DNA of 64,000 nt from JAJDIA01 sp031555735 (lineage in GTDB: Bacteria > Bacteroidota > Bacteroidia > Bacteroidales > Tannerellaceae): positions 11,769-75,768 of the forward strand of contig JAVBUE010000055.1 of the NCBI GenBank assembly GCA_031555735.1, read 5' to 3'. The position numbers were made by a program, and so were the translations under genes. Below the pieces are notes generated by a model, which saw only the letters and a list, made by a program, of their open reading frames with translations, searched no databases and was not told where the DNA came from. This document shows, piece by piece, positions 45,615-53,568 of this stretch. Position 1 is the stretch's first letter, and every line of letters begins with the position of its first letter.

Positions 45615-46997
45615 ATGAAAACGATCCAAGCATTGTCTATTTTATCCGGTTCACTACTGGTCAATGGTATGCATGCACAAGCATCCGACAAGGTCGAAAA
45701 AAGGCCGAACTTTGTCATTATTTTCTGCGATGACCTGGGATATGGGGATATAGGTTGTTATGGCAATCCGACCATTCGAACCCCCCATATTGACAATATG
45801 GCATGCGAAGGCATGAAGATGACCCAATTCTACGTTGGCGCGGCAATATCAACACCCAGCAGAAGCGCTCTGCTGACTGGCCGGTTACCGGTACGAAACG
45901 GGATGTACGGCGATACATCCGGCGTCCTTTTCCCTGATTCCAAAGCGGGATTGGGACAAGACGAGGTGACAATTGCCCGTGTATTGCAACAAAACGGCTA
46001 TGCCACCGGCTGTGTCGGAAAATGGCATCTTGGCGCCTTTTCGCCTTACCTTCCTACGGATCATGGCTTCGATGAATACTTCGGCATTCCTTATTCGAAT
46101 GATATGAGCCCGTCGCAAAACAAAGGCAAGCATGCACAGACCTATCCGCCGACCCCCTTGATCCTCGGAAATAAGCCAATCGAATCAGAGCCCGACCAGG
46201 GTGAACTTACCCGGCGCTATACGGAATATGCTGTCCGTTTTATTCATGAACACGCAGATCAACCGTTCTTCTTGTATTTCGCCCATACATTTCCCCATAT
46301 TCCTTTATATACTAACGCCCGTTTTGAAGGGACAAGCAAACGAGGATTGTATGGAGATGTGGTGGAAGAGATCGACTGGAGTGTAGGGGAAGTACTGAAG
46401 GCGTTGAAATCACATCAGCTTGATGAAAACACAGTTGTGGTCTTCACCAGTGACAACGGGCCTTGGCTGGTCATGGAAGCGAACGGCGGATCGGCAGGTC
46501 CGTTGAAAGACGGTAAAGGTACCTGGTGGGAAGGAGGCTTCCGGGTTCCGGCCATCATACGTATGCCCGGAACGATTCGTCCATCCATCAACAACGAGAT
46601 CATGGCCAGCATGGACCTTTTTCCAACATTCCTGGCGATGGCAGGTATCCGTTTACCAGCGGATATCACGTTCGACGGGGTCAACCAACTCCCCATGCTG
46701 GCAGAAGAAAAGGGTTCGGCAAGGGACGAGATGTTCTATTGGTGGGGAAGTGAGTTAATGGCTGTCCGCAAAGGCTCCTGGAAGTATTACTTTAAGACGG
46801 TTTACAACCAGTACACATCCGCCGTAAAGATCGAGCGCCCTACAGAACCGCTCTTGTACAACCTGGAAACGGATATTTCCGAAAAGGTAAACCAGGCGGC
46901 GAACTATCCTGAGATCGTAGAGGAGCTCATCCGGTTAGCCAATAACCATCAAAGAGCCATGACGATCAAGCCATCTGTATGCGACCTGCGAAATTAA
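45615..46997 (+). CDS. serine-type sulfatase, first copy
   Basis: 460 residues with a signal peptide (ending NGMHAQ). The alkaline-phosphatase-like fold starts PNFVIIFCDDLGYGDIG, with the two metal-binding aspartates. The activation motif is STPSRSALLTG, where the serine must be oxidised to formylglycine by an anaerobic radical SAM maturase; no such maturase is in this window. Further motifs are GKWHLG and TSDNGPW. It removes sulfate esters from glycans, and fits a polysaccharide utilization locus. It shares the AT-rich composition of the SusC/SusD genes. Confidence 0.92.
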   Translation: MKTIQALSILSGSLLVNGMHAQASDKVEKRPNFVIIFCDDLGYGDIGCYGNPTIRTPHIDNMACEGMKMTQFYVGAAISTPSRSALLTGRLPVRNGMYGDTSGVLFPDSKAGLGQDEVTIARVLQQNGYATGCVGKWHLGAFSPYLPTDHGFDEYFGIPYSNDMSPSQNKGKHAQTYPPTPLILGNKPIESEPDQGELTRRYTEYAVRFIHEHADQPFFLYFAHTFPHIPLYTNARFEGTSKRGLYGDVVEEIDWSVGEVLKALKSHQLDENTVVVFTSDNGPWLVMEANGGSAGPLKDGKGTWWEGGFRVPAIIRMPGTIRPSINNEIMASMDLFPTFLAMAGIRLPADITFDGVNQLPMLAEEKGSARDEMFYWWGSELMAVRKGSWKYYFKTVYNQYTSAVKIERPTEPLLYNLETDISEKVNQAANYPEIVEELIRLANNHQRAMTIKPSVCDLRN

Positions 46998-47029
46998 ATG
47001 TATCATTCTTTCATACCTAATCATTGCAT

Positions 47030-48388
47030 ATGAGAACAATCAAACGCATCACCCCCCTTTGCTCGGCGGGTTTACTGCTGTCGGCCGTGGGATCGGCGCA
47101 AATGGCTGATCGCCCCAACATCCTCTGCATCCTGGTGGACGACCTTGGATACGGAGATCTGTCCTGCCAGGGAGGGACGGATATTCGGACACCCCATATA
47201 GACAACCTGATGGAACAGGGCGTGCGGTTCACCAATTTCCATGCCAACTGTCCCGTTTCATCTCCCAGCCGCGCGGCGCTGCTTACCGGTAAATATCCGG
47301 ACATGGTGGGGGTGCCCGGTGTGATACGGACACATCCGGACGATAGTTGGGGCTATTTGTCGCCCGACGCCATCCTGCTTCCCCAGGTATTGAAATCGGC
47401 GGGTTACCAGGCGGGCATGGTAGGGAAATGGCACCTGGGACTTGAGTCGCCCAACACACCGAACGAGAAAGGTTTTGATTATTTCAAGGGCTTCCTGGGG
47501 GATATGATGGACGACTATTATACCCATCGCCGCTGGGGAAACAACTATATGCGCCTGAACAACGAGGTGATCGACCCGCAGGGACATGCCACCGAACTGT
47601 TCACCGACTGGGCGGTATCCTACCTCAACGAACAGAAAAAGAGGGATGCCCCTTTCTTCCTCTACCTTGCCTACAACGCCCCGCATACCCCTGTCCAGCC
47701 ACCGACCGAATGGATCGAACGCGTAAAGGCACGTGAGCCGGGCATCACAGAGAAACGCGCCCGCCTCGTAGCCCTGATCGAACAGTTGGATGCCGGTGTG
47801 GGACGGGTATGGGAAGCGTTGCGGAAAAACGGGCAACTGGACAATACCCTGATCATCTTCACGTCCGATAATGGCGGACAGGCCGATGCCGGCGCCAACA
47901 ACGGGATGTACCGGGGCGCTAAACAGGATATGTATGAAGGAGGGATCCGTGTGGCAGGTGGGATGTATTGGAAAAACAAGATCAAAGCAGGTTCGGAAAC
48001 GGACAACTTCGCCATGCTTTCCGATCTCTTCCCTACCTTGTGTGAGATTGCCGGCGCACGATACAACCATCCGGTTGACGGGATCAGCATCCTGCCCACC
48101 CTGCTGGGACAACCGCAGACGACCAACGACCGCACCGTCCACTGGATGCGTCGCGAAGGGAATATGCAATACGGCGGCATGATCTATTACGCCACCCGCA
48201 AAGGCGATTACAAAATCGTGCAGAACCGCCCCTGGGAACCGGTCCAACTCTTCAACATCGCTGAAGACCCGACCGAAGCATCCCCGTTAGACCGGAACAC
48301 ATTCAAAGCCATCTTTGAGCCCCTGTTCCGCAGCCAGATGAACCATATCCGGTTATCCGGCGCCATCCCCTGGCAAAAGGAGGAATAG
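47030..48388 (+). CDS. serine-type sulfatase, second copy
   Basis: From the ATG at 47030 (MRTIKRITPL) it has 452 residues and a signal peptide (ending AVGSAQ). It begins PNILCILVDDLGYGDLS and has the serine-type activation motif SSPSRAALLTG, GKWHLG and TSDNGGQ. It is clearly a different sulfatase from its neighbour, not a recent duplicate, and its base composition is much more GC-rich than the AT-rich genes to its left. It ends about 90 bases before foldback element C. Confidence 0.92.
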   Translation: MRTIKRITPLCSAGLLLSAVGSAQMADRPNILCILVDDLGYGDLSCQGGTDIRTPHIDNLMEQGVRFTNFHANCPVSSPSRAALLTGKYPDMVGVPGVIRTHPDDSWGYLSPDAILLPQVLKSAGYQAGMVGKWHLGLESPNTPNEKGFDYFKGFLGDMMDDYYTHRRWGNNYMRLNNEVIDPQGHATELFTDWAVSYLNEQKKRDAPFFLYLAYNAPHTPVQPPTEWIERVKAREPGITEKRARLVALIEQLDAGVGRVWEALRKNGQLDNTLIIFTSDNGGQADAGANNGMYRGAKQDMYEGGIRVAGGMYWKNKIKAGSETDNFAMLSDLFPTLCEIAGARYNHPVDGISILPTLLGQPQTTNDRTVHWMRREGNMQYGGMIYYATRKGDYKIVQNRPWEPVQLFNIAEDPTEASPLDRNTFKAIFEPLFRSQMNHIRLSGAIPWQKEE

Positions 48389-48479
48389 ATTAATACCCGG
48401 TCACAGGGATTTTATCCCTACACGAAGTTTATTTTTGCAAAACATCTGCCACGGTGCCACGAAGGTTGGAATGACGTAT

Positions 48480-49165
48480 TACACGGAGTTTGGGGGAAAC
48501 TGCTTCCACCTTCCACTAAGGGGTGTTATCATGCAGGCTTACACGATGTTAGATAGTGGAAGGGAGGTGCGTTTTTCCTTCCACTTTCCTTCCACCCTCC
48601 TTCCACTGTGTGGTCGTTGCTCCGGCAATCTCGTATGCTGTCCCATTTCGAAATGGTACACCCGGCATTTCAATCTGCGTGTAGATGTTGATCAATCTTC
48701 GTCTGGATGTTGTGCTGACAACATCCAGACGTTGTCCGCACAACATCCGGATCTTGACTGCACAACATCCGGACGAAGATTGAAATGTTGACATCTTTTT
48801 TTGTTTTTCAATGTGTCGCAAAGCTCAACACTTCTACCTATGATTGTCAGATCATCTACCTATGGCAGTTCAAACATCTACCTATGATTGTCAGATCATC
48901 TACCTATGGTTGTTTTCCCCCTTTGCCGGCACAACATCTACATGCAGATGGATCAACGTCTGCACGCGGATAGGAATGCAGGGTGTACCATTTCGAAATG
49001 GGACACCCTACGAGATTGCCGGAACAACTACCACACAGTGGAAGGAGGGTGGAAGGAAAGTGGAAGGAAAAACGCACCCCCCCTTCCACTATCTAACATA
49101 GTGTAAGCCTGCATGATAACACCCCTTAGTGGAAGGTGGAAGCAGTTTTCCCCAAACTCCGTGTA
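48480..49165. repeat. foldback intergenic element C (largest)
   Basis: Fills the gap after the second sulfatase. The arms at about 48480-48693 and 48951-49165 are a near-perfect inverted repeat of some 214 bp. Each arm holds AACTGCTTCCACCTTCCACT (48498-48517; reversed at 49128-49147), TTCCAC triplets at an 11-bp step (48579, 48590, 48601) and the 24-bp TTTCGAAA near-palindrome (48639-48661 and 48983-49006). Five 16-mer units start at 48675, 48697, 48719, 48741 and 48763, and two more at 48932 and 48954. Four CTACCTATG cores start at 48834, 48856, 48878 and 48900. Every step within an array is 22 bp. No gene is credible here; short ORFs are products of the repeats. Confidence 0.88.
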
Positions 49166-49186
49166 TAGGGGTAGATCCTTCGTTAT

Positions 49187-49343
49187 TCATATCCCTTCCC
49201 TGAACACTTTCTTCAACGGCAGGAAAAAGCGTCCGATCAGGCGGAGGTCGTCCGTAACAATTTCCACGGTGGCGGGCATCTGGTGGGAAAGGGGCAGTGA
49301 CCTTTTGTCCCATTTAGATGGAAACCCGGCGAATCGCCGCGTC
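49187..49343 (-). pseudogene. C-terminal remnant of an HlyD-family membrane fusion protein
   Basis: On the minus strand a frame without a start codon ends in LSHQMPATVEIVTDDLRL followed by IGRFFLPLKKVFREGI and a stop at 49187. This matches the C-terminal strand and helix of HlyD-type periplasmic adaptors of bacteriocin or efflux ABC exporters in Bacteroidales. About 45 residues resemble the family; the rest of the gene is gone, and its place upstream is taken by the terminator of the DUF4890 gene. The relic abuts the right end of element C. Confidence 0.6.
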
Positions 49344-49350
49344 GGCGGAA

Positions 49351-49388
49351 AGAAAAAAGAGGATGCGTCGTTTTGACAGATCCTCTTT
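49351..49388 (-). terminator. terminator after the DUF4890 gene
   Basis: 9-bp stem (AAAGAGGAT / ATCCTCTTT) with a 15-base loop and a T-rich tail on the minus strand, 22 bases past the stop. Confidence 0.75.
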
Positions 49389-49409
49389 CAGGTGTAAATG
49401 CGAGATGAA

Positions 49410-49775
49410 TCAGTTTCGTCCGCCTCCGAAATTGCGGCGTTGCGCCTGCAGGGCTTCCTGATACTGTTTGAACTGTTCGTCGGTCATGATCTTTTTCATG
49501 TCGGCGTTACGTTCATCGTTCATAGCCTGCATTTTTGCGCGTCTTTCTTCGCGGTCCATGTCCTGCATATTCTGCATTTCATCGGTCATTTTCTTCAGAT
49601 ACTTTTCGTTGACCTTCTTGAATTCAGCTTTCTGCTTGTCGTCCAGTTTCAGATCGGTAGCGATGCGTTCGTTCATCTGCTCCATCCGTTGTCTTCTTTC
49701 TTCCTGATTCTGTTGGGCAAAAGCGGAGATACCACTGATGGCAACAATCAAAAACATTACTAAAACCTTTCTCAT
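49410..49775 (-). CDS. Spy/CpxP-like small exported protein (DUF4890 type)
   Basis: 121 residues: a signal peptide (ending ISAFAQQ) and a mature part that is almost all charged helix, rich in Met, Gln, Glu and Arg. It contains LDDKQKAEFKKVNEKYLKKM and a paired MTDEQFKQYQEALQAQ, the LTxxQ-like motifs of the Spy/CpxP helical hairpin, ending in a GGGRN tail. Spy-like proteins are periplasmic chaperones or stress sensors in other bacteria; that role is inferred here. Confidence 0.75.
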   Translation of the reverse strand: MRKVLVMFLIVAISGISAFAQQNQEERRQRMEQMNERIATDLKLDDKQKAEFKKVNEKYLKKMTDEMQNMQDMDREERRAKMQAMNDERNADMKKIMTDEQFKQYQEALQAQRRNFGGGRN

Positions 49776-49898
49776 ACGTACTTCGTTTTAAATTTATAGG
49801 AAACTCATAACAGTAAAACCTTACGGGAAAATAGACCGTATAAACCCTGAAAGGTTTAATTTCCGGTCAAACAAATTTTCAGTTCACGTACATATTTG

Positions 49899-49907
49899 TA
49901 TATTTGC
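49899..49907 (+). promoter_or_regulatory. putative -7 box (TATATTTGC)
   Basis: Exact TAnnTTTGY match 22 bases before the ATG at 49929 of the C-S lyase gene; it rules out the non-ATG start at 49896 next to it. Confidence 0.45.
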
Positions 49908-49928
49908 CGACCATCCAAAGTGAATGAC

Positions 49929-51101
49929 ATGAAACTGTACAATTTTGACGAAGTTATCGAACGCCGGGGAACGAATTGCGTGAAGGTGGATCTGCTGCAA
50001 GAACGCTACGGACGGGACGACCTGCTACCGCTCTGGGTGGCCGATATGGATTTCCGCACCCCACCTTTTATCGTGGATGCGCTGAAGGAACGATGCAAAC
50101 ACGAGGTGTTCGGCTATACCTTCGCACCGGATGCCTACTACGAAAGCATCATCGCCTGGGTGAACTACAAATACAATTGGACGATCCGGCGCGAGTGGCT
50201 TTCCTACATCCCCGGTATCGTGAAAGGGATCGGGATGGTGCTCGACTGCTTCACCCAACCGGGCGATAAAGTGATTATCCAACCCCCGGTATATCATCCG
50301 TTCAGGCTGGTGCCCGAAGGGATGAAACGCGAAGTGGTGTATAATCCCCTCCAGTGGGTGAACGGGCGGTATGAAATGGATTTCGAGCAGCTTGAGGCGG
50401 TGATCGATCCCCAATGCAAGGTGCTGATCCTGGCCAGCCCGCATAACCCCGCCGGCATCGTCTGGCCGAAAGAAACGCTGGCGCGCCTGGCGGAGATCTG
50501 TTCGCGGCATCACATCCTCGTGATCTCCGACGAGATCCATTCCGAGATGGCCTTCCCGCAATGCAAACATTATCCGTTTGCCACCGTTTCGGCGGCGGCG
50601 GCATGCAGCATCACGTTCATGGCGCCGAGCAAGACCTTTAATATCGCCGGTATCGTCACTTCCTACGCCATCGTGCCGGATCCCGGCCTGCGCGAACGGT
50701 TCTATGCGTTCCTCGAGGCAAGGGAGCTGAATACCGGAACGATCTTCGCCTACGAAGCTACCACCGCCGCTTATACCTATGGCGCCGAATGGTTGCAACA
50801 GATGCGGATGTATGTGATGGAAAACGTACGGTTTGTGGAAACGTTTATCAGCATGTTCCTTCCGCCGATCACCGTTTATCCGCCCCAAGCCTCATTCCTG
50901 GTGTGGCTGGATTGCCGGAAACTGAAACTGCCGCAAGAGGAACTGGTGAAGCTGTTTGTCGAAAAAGCCGGACTGGCCTTGAACGACGGGAGCATATTCG
51001 GTCCGGGCGGCGAAGGCTTTATGCGCCTGAACGCCGGTTGCCCGCGTTCCGTACTTGAACAGGCATTGAACGCGCTGAAAAAGGCGATTCAGAAAAAATA
51101 A
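49929..51101 (+). CDS. PatB/MalY-type pyridoxal-phosphate C-S lyase
   Basis: From the ATG at 49929 (MKLYNFDEVIERRGTN), 390 residues. Fold-type I aminotransferase-like protein of the MalY/PatB group, which cleaves cystathionine or cysteine conjugates to a thiol, pyruvate and ammonia. Signatures are PLWVADMDF near residue 35, SPHNPAG, the ISDEIHSEM segment with the cofactor-contacting Asp, and the cofactor lysine in APSKTFNIAG. It could contribute to methionine synthesis or sulfide release. It stands as a single gene before the SlyD-like gene. Confidence 0.88.
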   Translation: MKLYNFDEVIERRGTNCVKVDLLQERYGRDDLLPLWVADMDFRTPPFIVDALKERCKHEVFGYTFAPDAYYESIIAWVNYKYNWTIRREWLSYIPGIVKGIGMVLDCFTQPGDKVIIQPPVYHPFRLVPEGMKREVVYNPLQWVNGRYEMDFEQLEAVIDPQCKVLILASPHNPAGIVWPKETLARLAEICSRHHILVISDEIHSEMAFPQCKHYPFATVSAAAACSITFMAPSKTFNIAGIVTSYAIVPDPGLRERFYAFLEARELNTGTIFAYEATTAAYTYGAEWLQQMRMYVMENVRFVETFISMFLPPITVYPPQASFLVWLDCRKLKLPQEELVKLFVEKAGLALNDGSIFGPGGEGFMRLNAGCPRSVLEQALNALKKAIQKK

Positions 51102-51104
51102 TGC

Positions 51105-51113
51105 TACCTTTGC
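51105..51113 (+). promoter_or_regulatory. putative -7 box (TACCTTTGC) for the SlyD-like gene
   Basis: Exact TAnnTTTGY match only a few bases after the lyase stop and 32 bases before the SlyD-like ATG. Confidence 0.5.
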
Positions 51114-51144
51114 AATTCATATTTATATATAAACAGATAAAACA

Positions 51145-51717
51145 ATGAGAATTTCACAAAACAAATACGTTGCGGTGACCTATGACCTGAACGTAGGAGA
51201 AGGCGATGACCGCGAACTGATGGAGCAGGCTACTCCCGAACAACCGTTGAAGTTTATCTATGGTATCGGCATGATGCTCCCGGCTTTTGAAGAAGCGCTG
51301 AAAGGCTTGCAGGCCGGCGAATCGTTTGATTTCACCCTTGCCGCCGCAGACGCCTATGGCGAATATGTGGATGAGCATGTGCTGGAACTGGAAAAAAGCA
51401 TGTTCGAGGTAGAGGGTAAATTCAACGCCGAGATGATCTTCGAAGGCGCTACCGTCCCGATGATGGATGCCAACGGTAACCGCCTCAACGGTTCGGTGCT
51501 GGAAATCAAAGGGGATATCGTGGTGATGGACTTCAACCACCCCCTGGCCGGTGAGACACTGCACTTCAGCGGACAGGTAGCCGATGTACACGAGGCCACT
51601 CCCCAGGAGATCGCCGCGCTGACAACCCCTGCCGGCGGTTGCGGCTGCGGGGACTGCGGCGGCGGTTGCGGAGAGCCTTCACAAAACGGCGGCTGCGGCT
51701 GCGGCGGTTGCCAATAA
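51145..51717 (+). CDS. SlyD-like FKBP peptidyl-prolyl isomerase with metal-binding tail
   Basis: 190 residues. The FKBP domain has the SlyD arrangement: an N-terminal strand (NKYVAVTYDLNV), LKFIYGIGMMLPAFEEALKG, the AAADAYGEY flap and an inserted IF chaperone domain (about 75-125) ending NHPLAGETLHFSGQV. The last 30 residues are rich in Cys and Gly (CGCGDCGGGCG, then CGCGGCQ), with nine cysteines, resembling the nickel-binding tail of E. coli SlyD but without its histidines. It is 15 bases upstream of aroC and may share its transcript. Confidence 0.9.
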   Translation: MRISQNKYVAVTYDLNVGEGDDRELMEQATPEQPLKFIYGIGMMLPAFEEALKGLQAGESFDFTLAAADAYGEYVDEHVLELEKSMFEVEGKFNAEMIFEGATVPMMDANGNRLNGSVLEIKGDIVVMDFNHPLAGETLHFSGQVADVHEATPQEIAALTTPAGGCGCGDCGGGCGEPSQNGGCGCGGCQ

Positions 51718-51732
51718 CGAGCCTCGCACACA

Positions 51733-52806
51733 ATGGGTAATACATTTGGGACTATCTTCCGGTTGACGTCGTTCGGCGAATCACACGGACCGGGTATCGG
51801 CGGCGTGATTGATGGCTGTCCGCCGGGGATCGATGTGGATATGGATTTTATCCAGGGTGAGCTTAACCGGCGCCGGCCGGGACAGTCACGGCTCACCACT
51901 CCCCGGAAAGAAGACGACGAAGTGCAATTCCTCTCAGGTATCTATGAAGGGAAAACAACCGGCACGCCCATTGGCTTCATCGTGTGGAACAAAAACCAAC
52001 ACTCTTCCGACTACGAGGAGATGAAACGGAAGTACCGTCCCTCGCATGCCGACTACACCTACCAGATGAAATACGGCCTGCGCGATCCGAACGGCGGCGG
52101 ACGGTCGTCCGCCCGTGAGACGATCGCACGGGTGGTTGCCGGTGCGTTCGCCAAACTGGCGCTGCGCGGGCATGGGGTGGAGATACAGGCATACACCTCA
52201 CAGGTGGGTTCCATCTGCCTCGAACAATCCTACCGGAAATACGACCTTTCCCTGACGGAAACGAACGACGTACGTTGTCCGGACACAGCCAAGGCAGCTG
52301 AAATGGCGGCTCTGATCGCCGAAGTGAAAGGGAAAGGGGATACGATCGGCGGGGTGATCACCTGCGTCGCCAAAGGTGTACCGGTGGGATTGGGTGAACC
52401 GGTATTCGACAAGTTGCACGCCGCCCTTGCCCATGCCATGTTATCCATCAACGCCACCAAAGGATTTGAATATGGCGACGGCTTCGATGCCGCCCGCTAT
52501 CGCGGATCGGAACGGAACGACCGGTTTTTCAACGACCAGGGGCGCATCAATACACGCACCAACCATTCGGGAGGGATCCAGGGAGGCATCTCCAACGGAC
52601 AGGACATCTATTTCCGGGTAGCCTTCAAATCGGTCGCCACCATCCTGATGGAACAGGAAACGGTTACCATCGAAGGCGAAGACACCCTCCTGAAAGCCCG
52701 CGGGCGGCATGATGCCTGTGTGCTTCCACGAGCTGTCCCCGTTGTGGAAGCCATGACGGCCATCACCCTGCTGGACTACCTGTTACGCTGGAAAACAAGG
52801 TGCTAA
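51733..52806 (+). CDS. aroC: chorismate synthase
   Basis: Last step of the shikimate pathway, converting EPSP to chorismate with reduced flavin. 357 residues, normal length. Signatures are FGESHG near residue 14, the RPGQSRLTTPRKE block, PSHADYTY, GGRSSARET and the C-terminal NHSGGIQGGISNG. No truncation or odd residue is seen. It follows the SlyD-like gene closely; no other aromatic pathway genes are adjacent. Confidence 0.97.
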   Translation: MGNTFGTIFRLTSFGESHGPGIGGVIDGCPPGIDVDMDFIQGELNRRRPGQSRLTTPRKEDDEVQFLSGIYEGKTTGTPIGFIVWNKNQHSSDYEEMKRKYRPSHADYTYQMKYGLRDPNGGGRSSARETIARVVAGAFAKLALRGHGVEIQAYTSQVGSICLEQSYRKYDLSLTETNDVRCPDTAKAAEMAALIAEVKGKGDTIGGVITCVAKGVPVGLGEPVFDKLHAALAHAMLSINATKGFEYGDGFDAARYRGSERNDRFFNDQGRINTRTNHSGGIQGGISNGQDIYFRVAFKSVATILMEQETVTIEGEDTLLKARGRHDACVLPRAVPVVEAMTAITLLDYLLRWKTRC

Positions 52807-52863
52807 AAAGTCATAACCGGATGGTAAAAATGATGATCATCCGGCAATTAAGGAAAAAAGTAG

Positions 52864-52872
52864 TAATTTTGC
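52864..52872 (+). promoter_or_regulatory. putative -7 box (TAATTTTGC) for rex
   Basis: Exact TAnnTTTGY match 40 bases before the rex ATG; no -33 box seen. Confidence 0.4.
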
Positions 52873-52912
52873 GCGTTGAATGACAAGCCAATAGGTCTAT
52901 AATCCGTTTTCA

Positions 52913-53566
52913 ATGGCAACAGAAGAAGTGATCAAACCAGTCTTTAAGGTGCCCGAGCCTACCTTGAGGAGGCTTCCCTGGTATCTTGCTTTCCTGAAAT
53001 TACTGAAAGGAAGGGGGGAGATGTTCGTATCTTCCACCCAGATAGCCAAAGAGATCAATGTCGATTCCAGCCAGGTGGCCAAAGACCTTTCAATCATCCA
53101 TATATCGGGTAAGACACGGGTGGGGTATGAGATCGAAACACTCATCGTCGTACTGGAACAATTCCTGGGATTCAATGCCAACCACAAAGCCGTTATCTTC
53201 GGGGTGGGCAGCCTGGGAGGAGCCCTGATACAGGACTCCGGGCTACACCGGTTCGGATTGGAGATCGTCGCGGGATTCGATATCGACGGCGATCTGGCAG
53301 GTAAAGTGATCAACGACGTACCCGTGTTCCTCCTGGACGATTTCGAAGACAAACAAAAACAGTATAACGCCACGATCGGTATCCTGACCGTTCCGGTGGA
53401 CAAGGCGCAGGAAGTGGCGGACATCGCCGTGGGACAGGGCATTCGCGCCCTCTGGAACTTCACCCCGTTCCGTATCCGTGTCCCCCAAAACATCGTGGTA
53501 AAGAACACATCCATGTTCGCCCATCTGGCGGTGATGTACAACCGGATGAATATCTCAAATCAATAA
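52913..53566 (+). CDS. rex: redox-sensing transcriptional repressor Rex
   Basis: 217 residues. The N-terminal winged helix (about residues 1-80) contains VSSTQIAKEINVDSSQVAKDL, the DNA-reading helix. The C-terminal Rossmann domain begins AVIFGVGSLGGALI, binds NADH/NAD+ and releases DNA when NADH is high. It controls fermentation genes in anaerobes. It is followed after two bases by a FAH-family gene, so it is probably the first gene of a two- or three-gene operon reaching porU. Confidence 0.94.
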   Translation: MATEEVIKPVFKVPEPTLRRLPWYLAFLKLLKGRGEMFVSSTQIAKEINVDSSQVAKDLSIIHISGKTRVGYEIETLIVVLEQFLGFNANHKAVIFGVGSLGGALIQDSGLHRFGLEIVAGFDIDGDLAGKVINDVPVFLLDDFEDKQKQYNATIGILTVPVDKAQEVADIAVGQGIRALWNFTPFRIRVPQNIVVKNTSMFAHLAVMYNRMNISNQ

Positions 53567-53568
53567 AC

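Noticed and set aside
48831..48921. Regularly spaced repeats as a CRISPR array
   Set aside because: The conserved core is only about 9 bp, the step is 22 bp, spacers repeat between units one and three, and no cas genes are nearby. CRISPR repeats are longer with unique spacers.
48435..49106. Several 60-120 codon frames in element C
   Set aside because: All are products of the inverted arms and 22-bp arrays read in different frames; none has conserved protein features.
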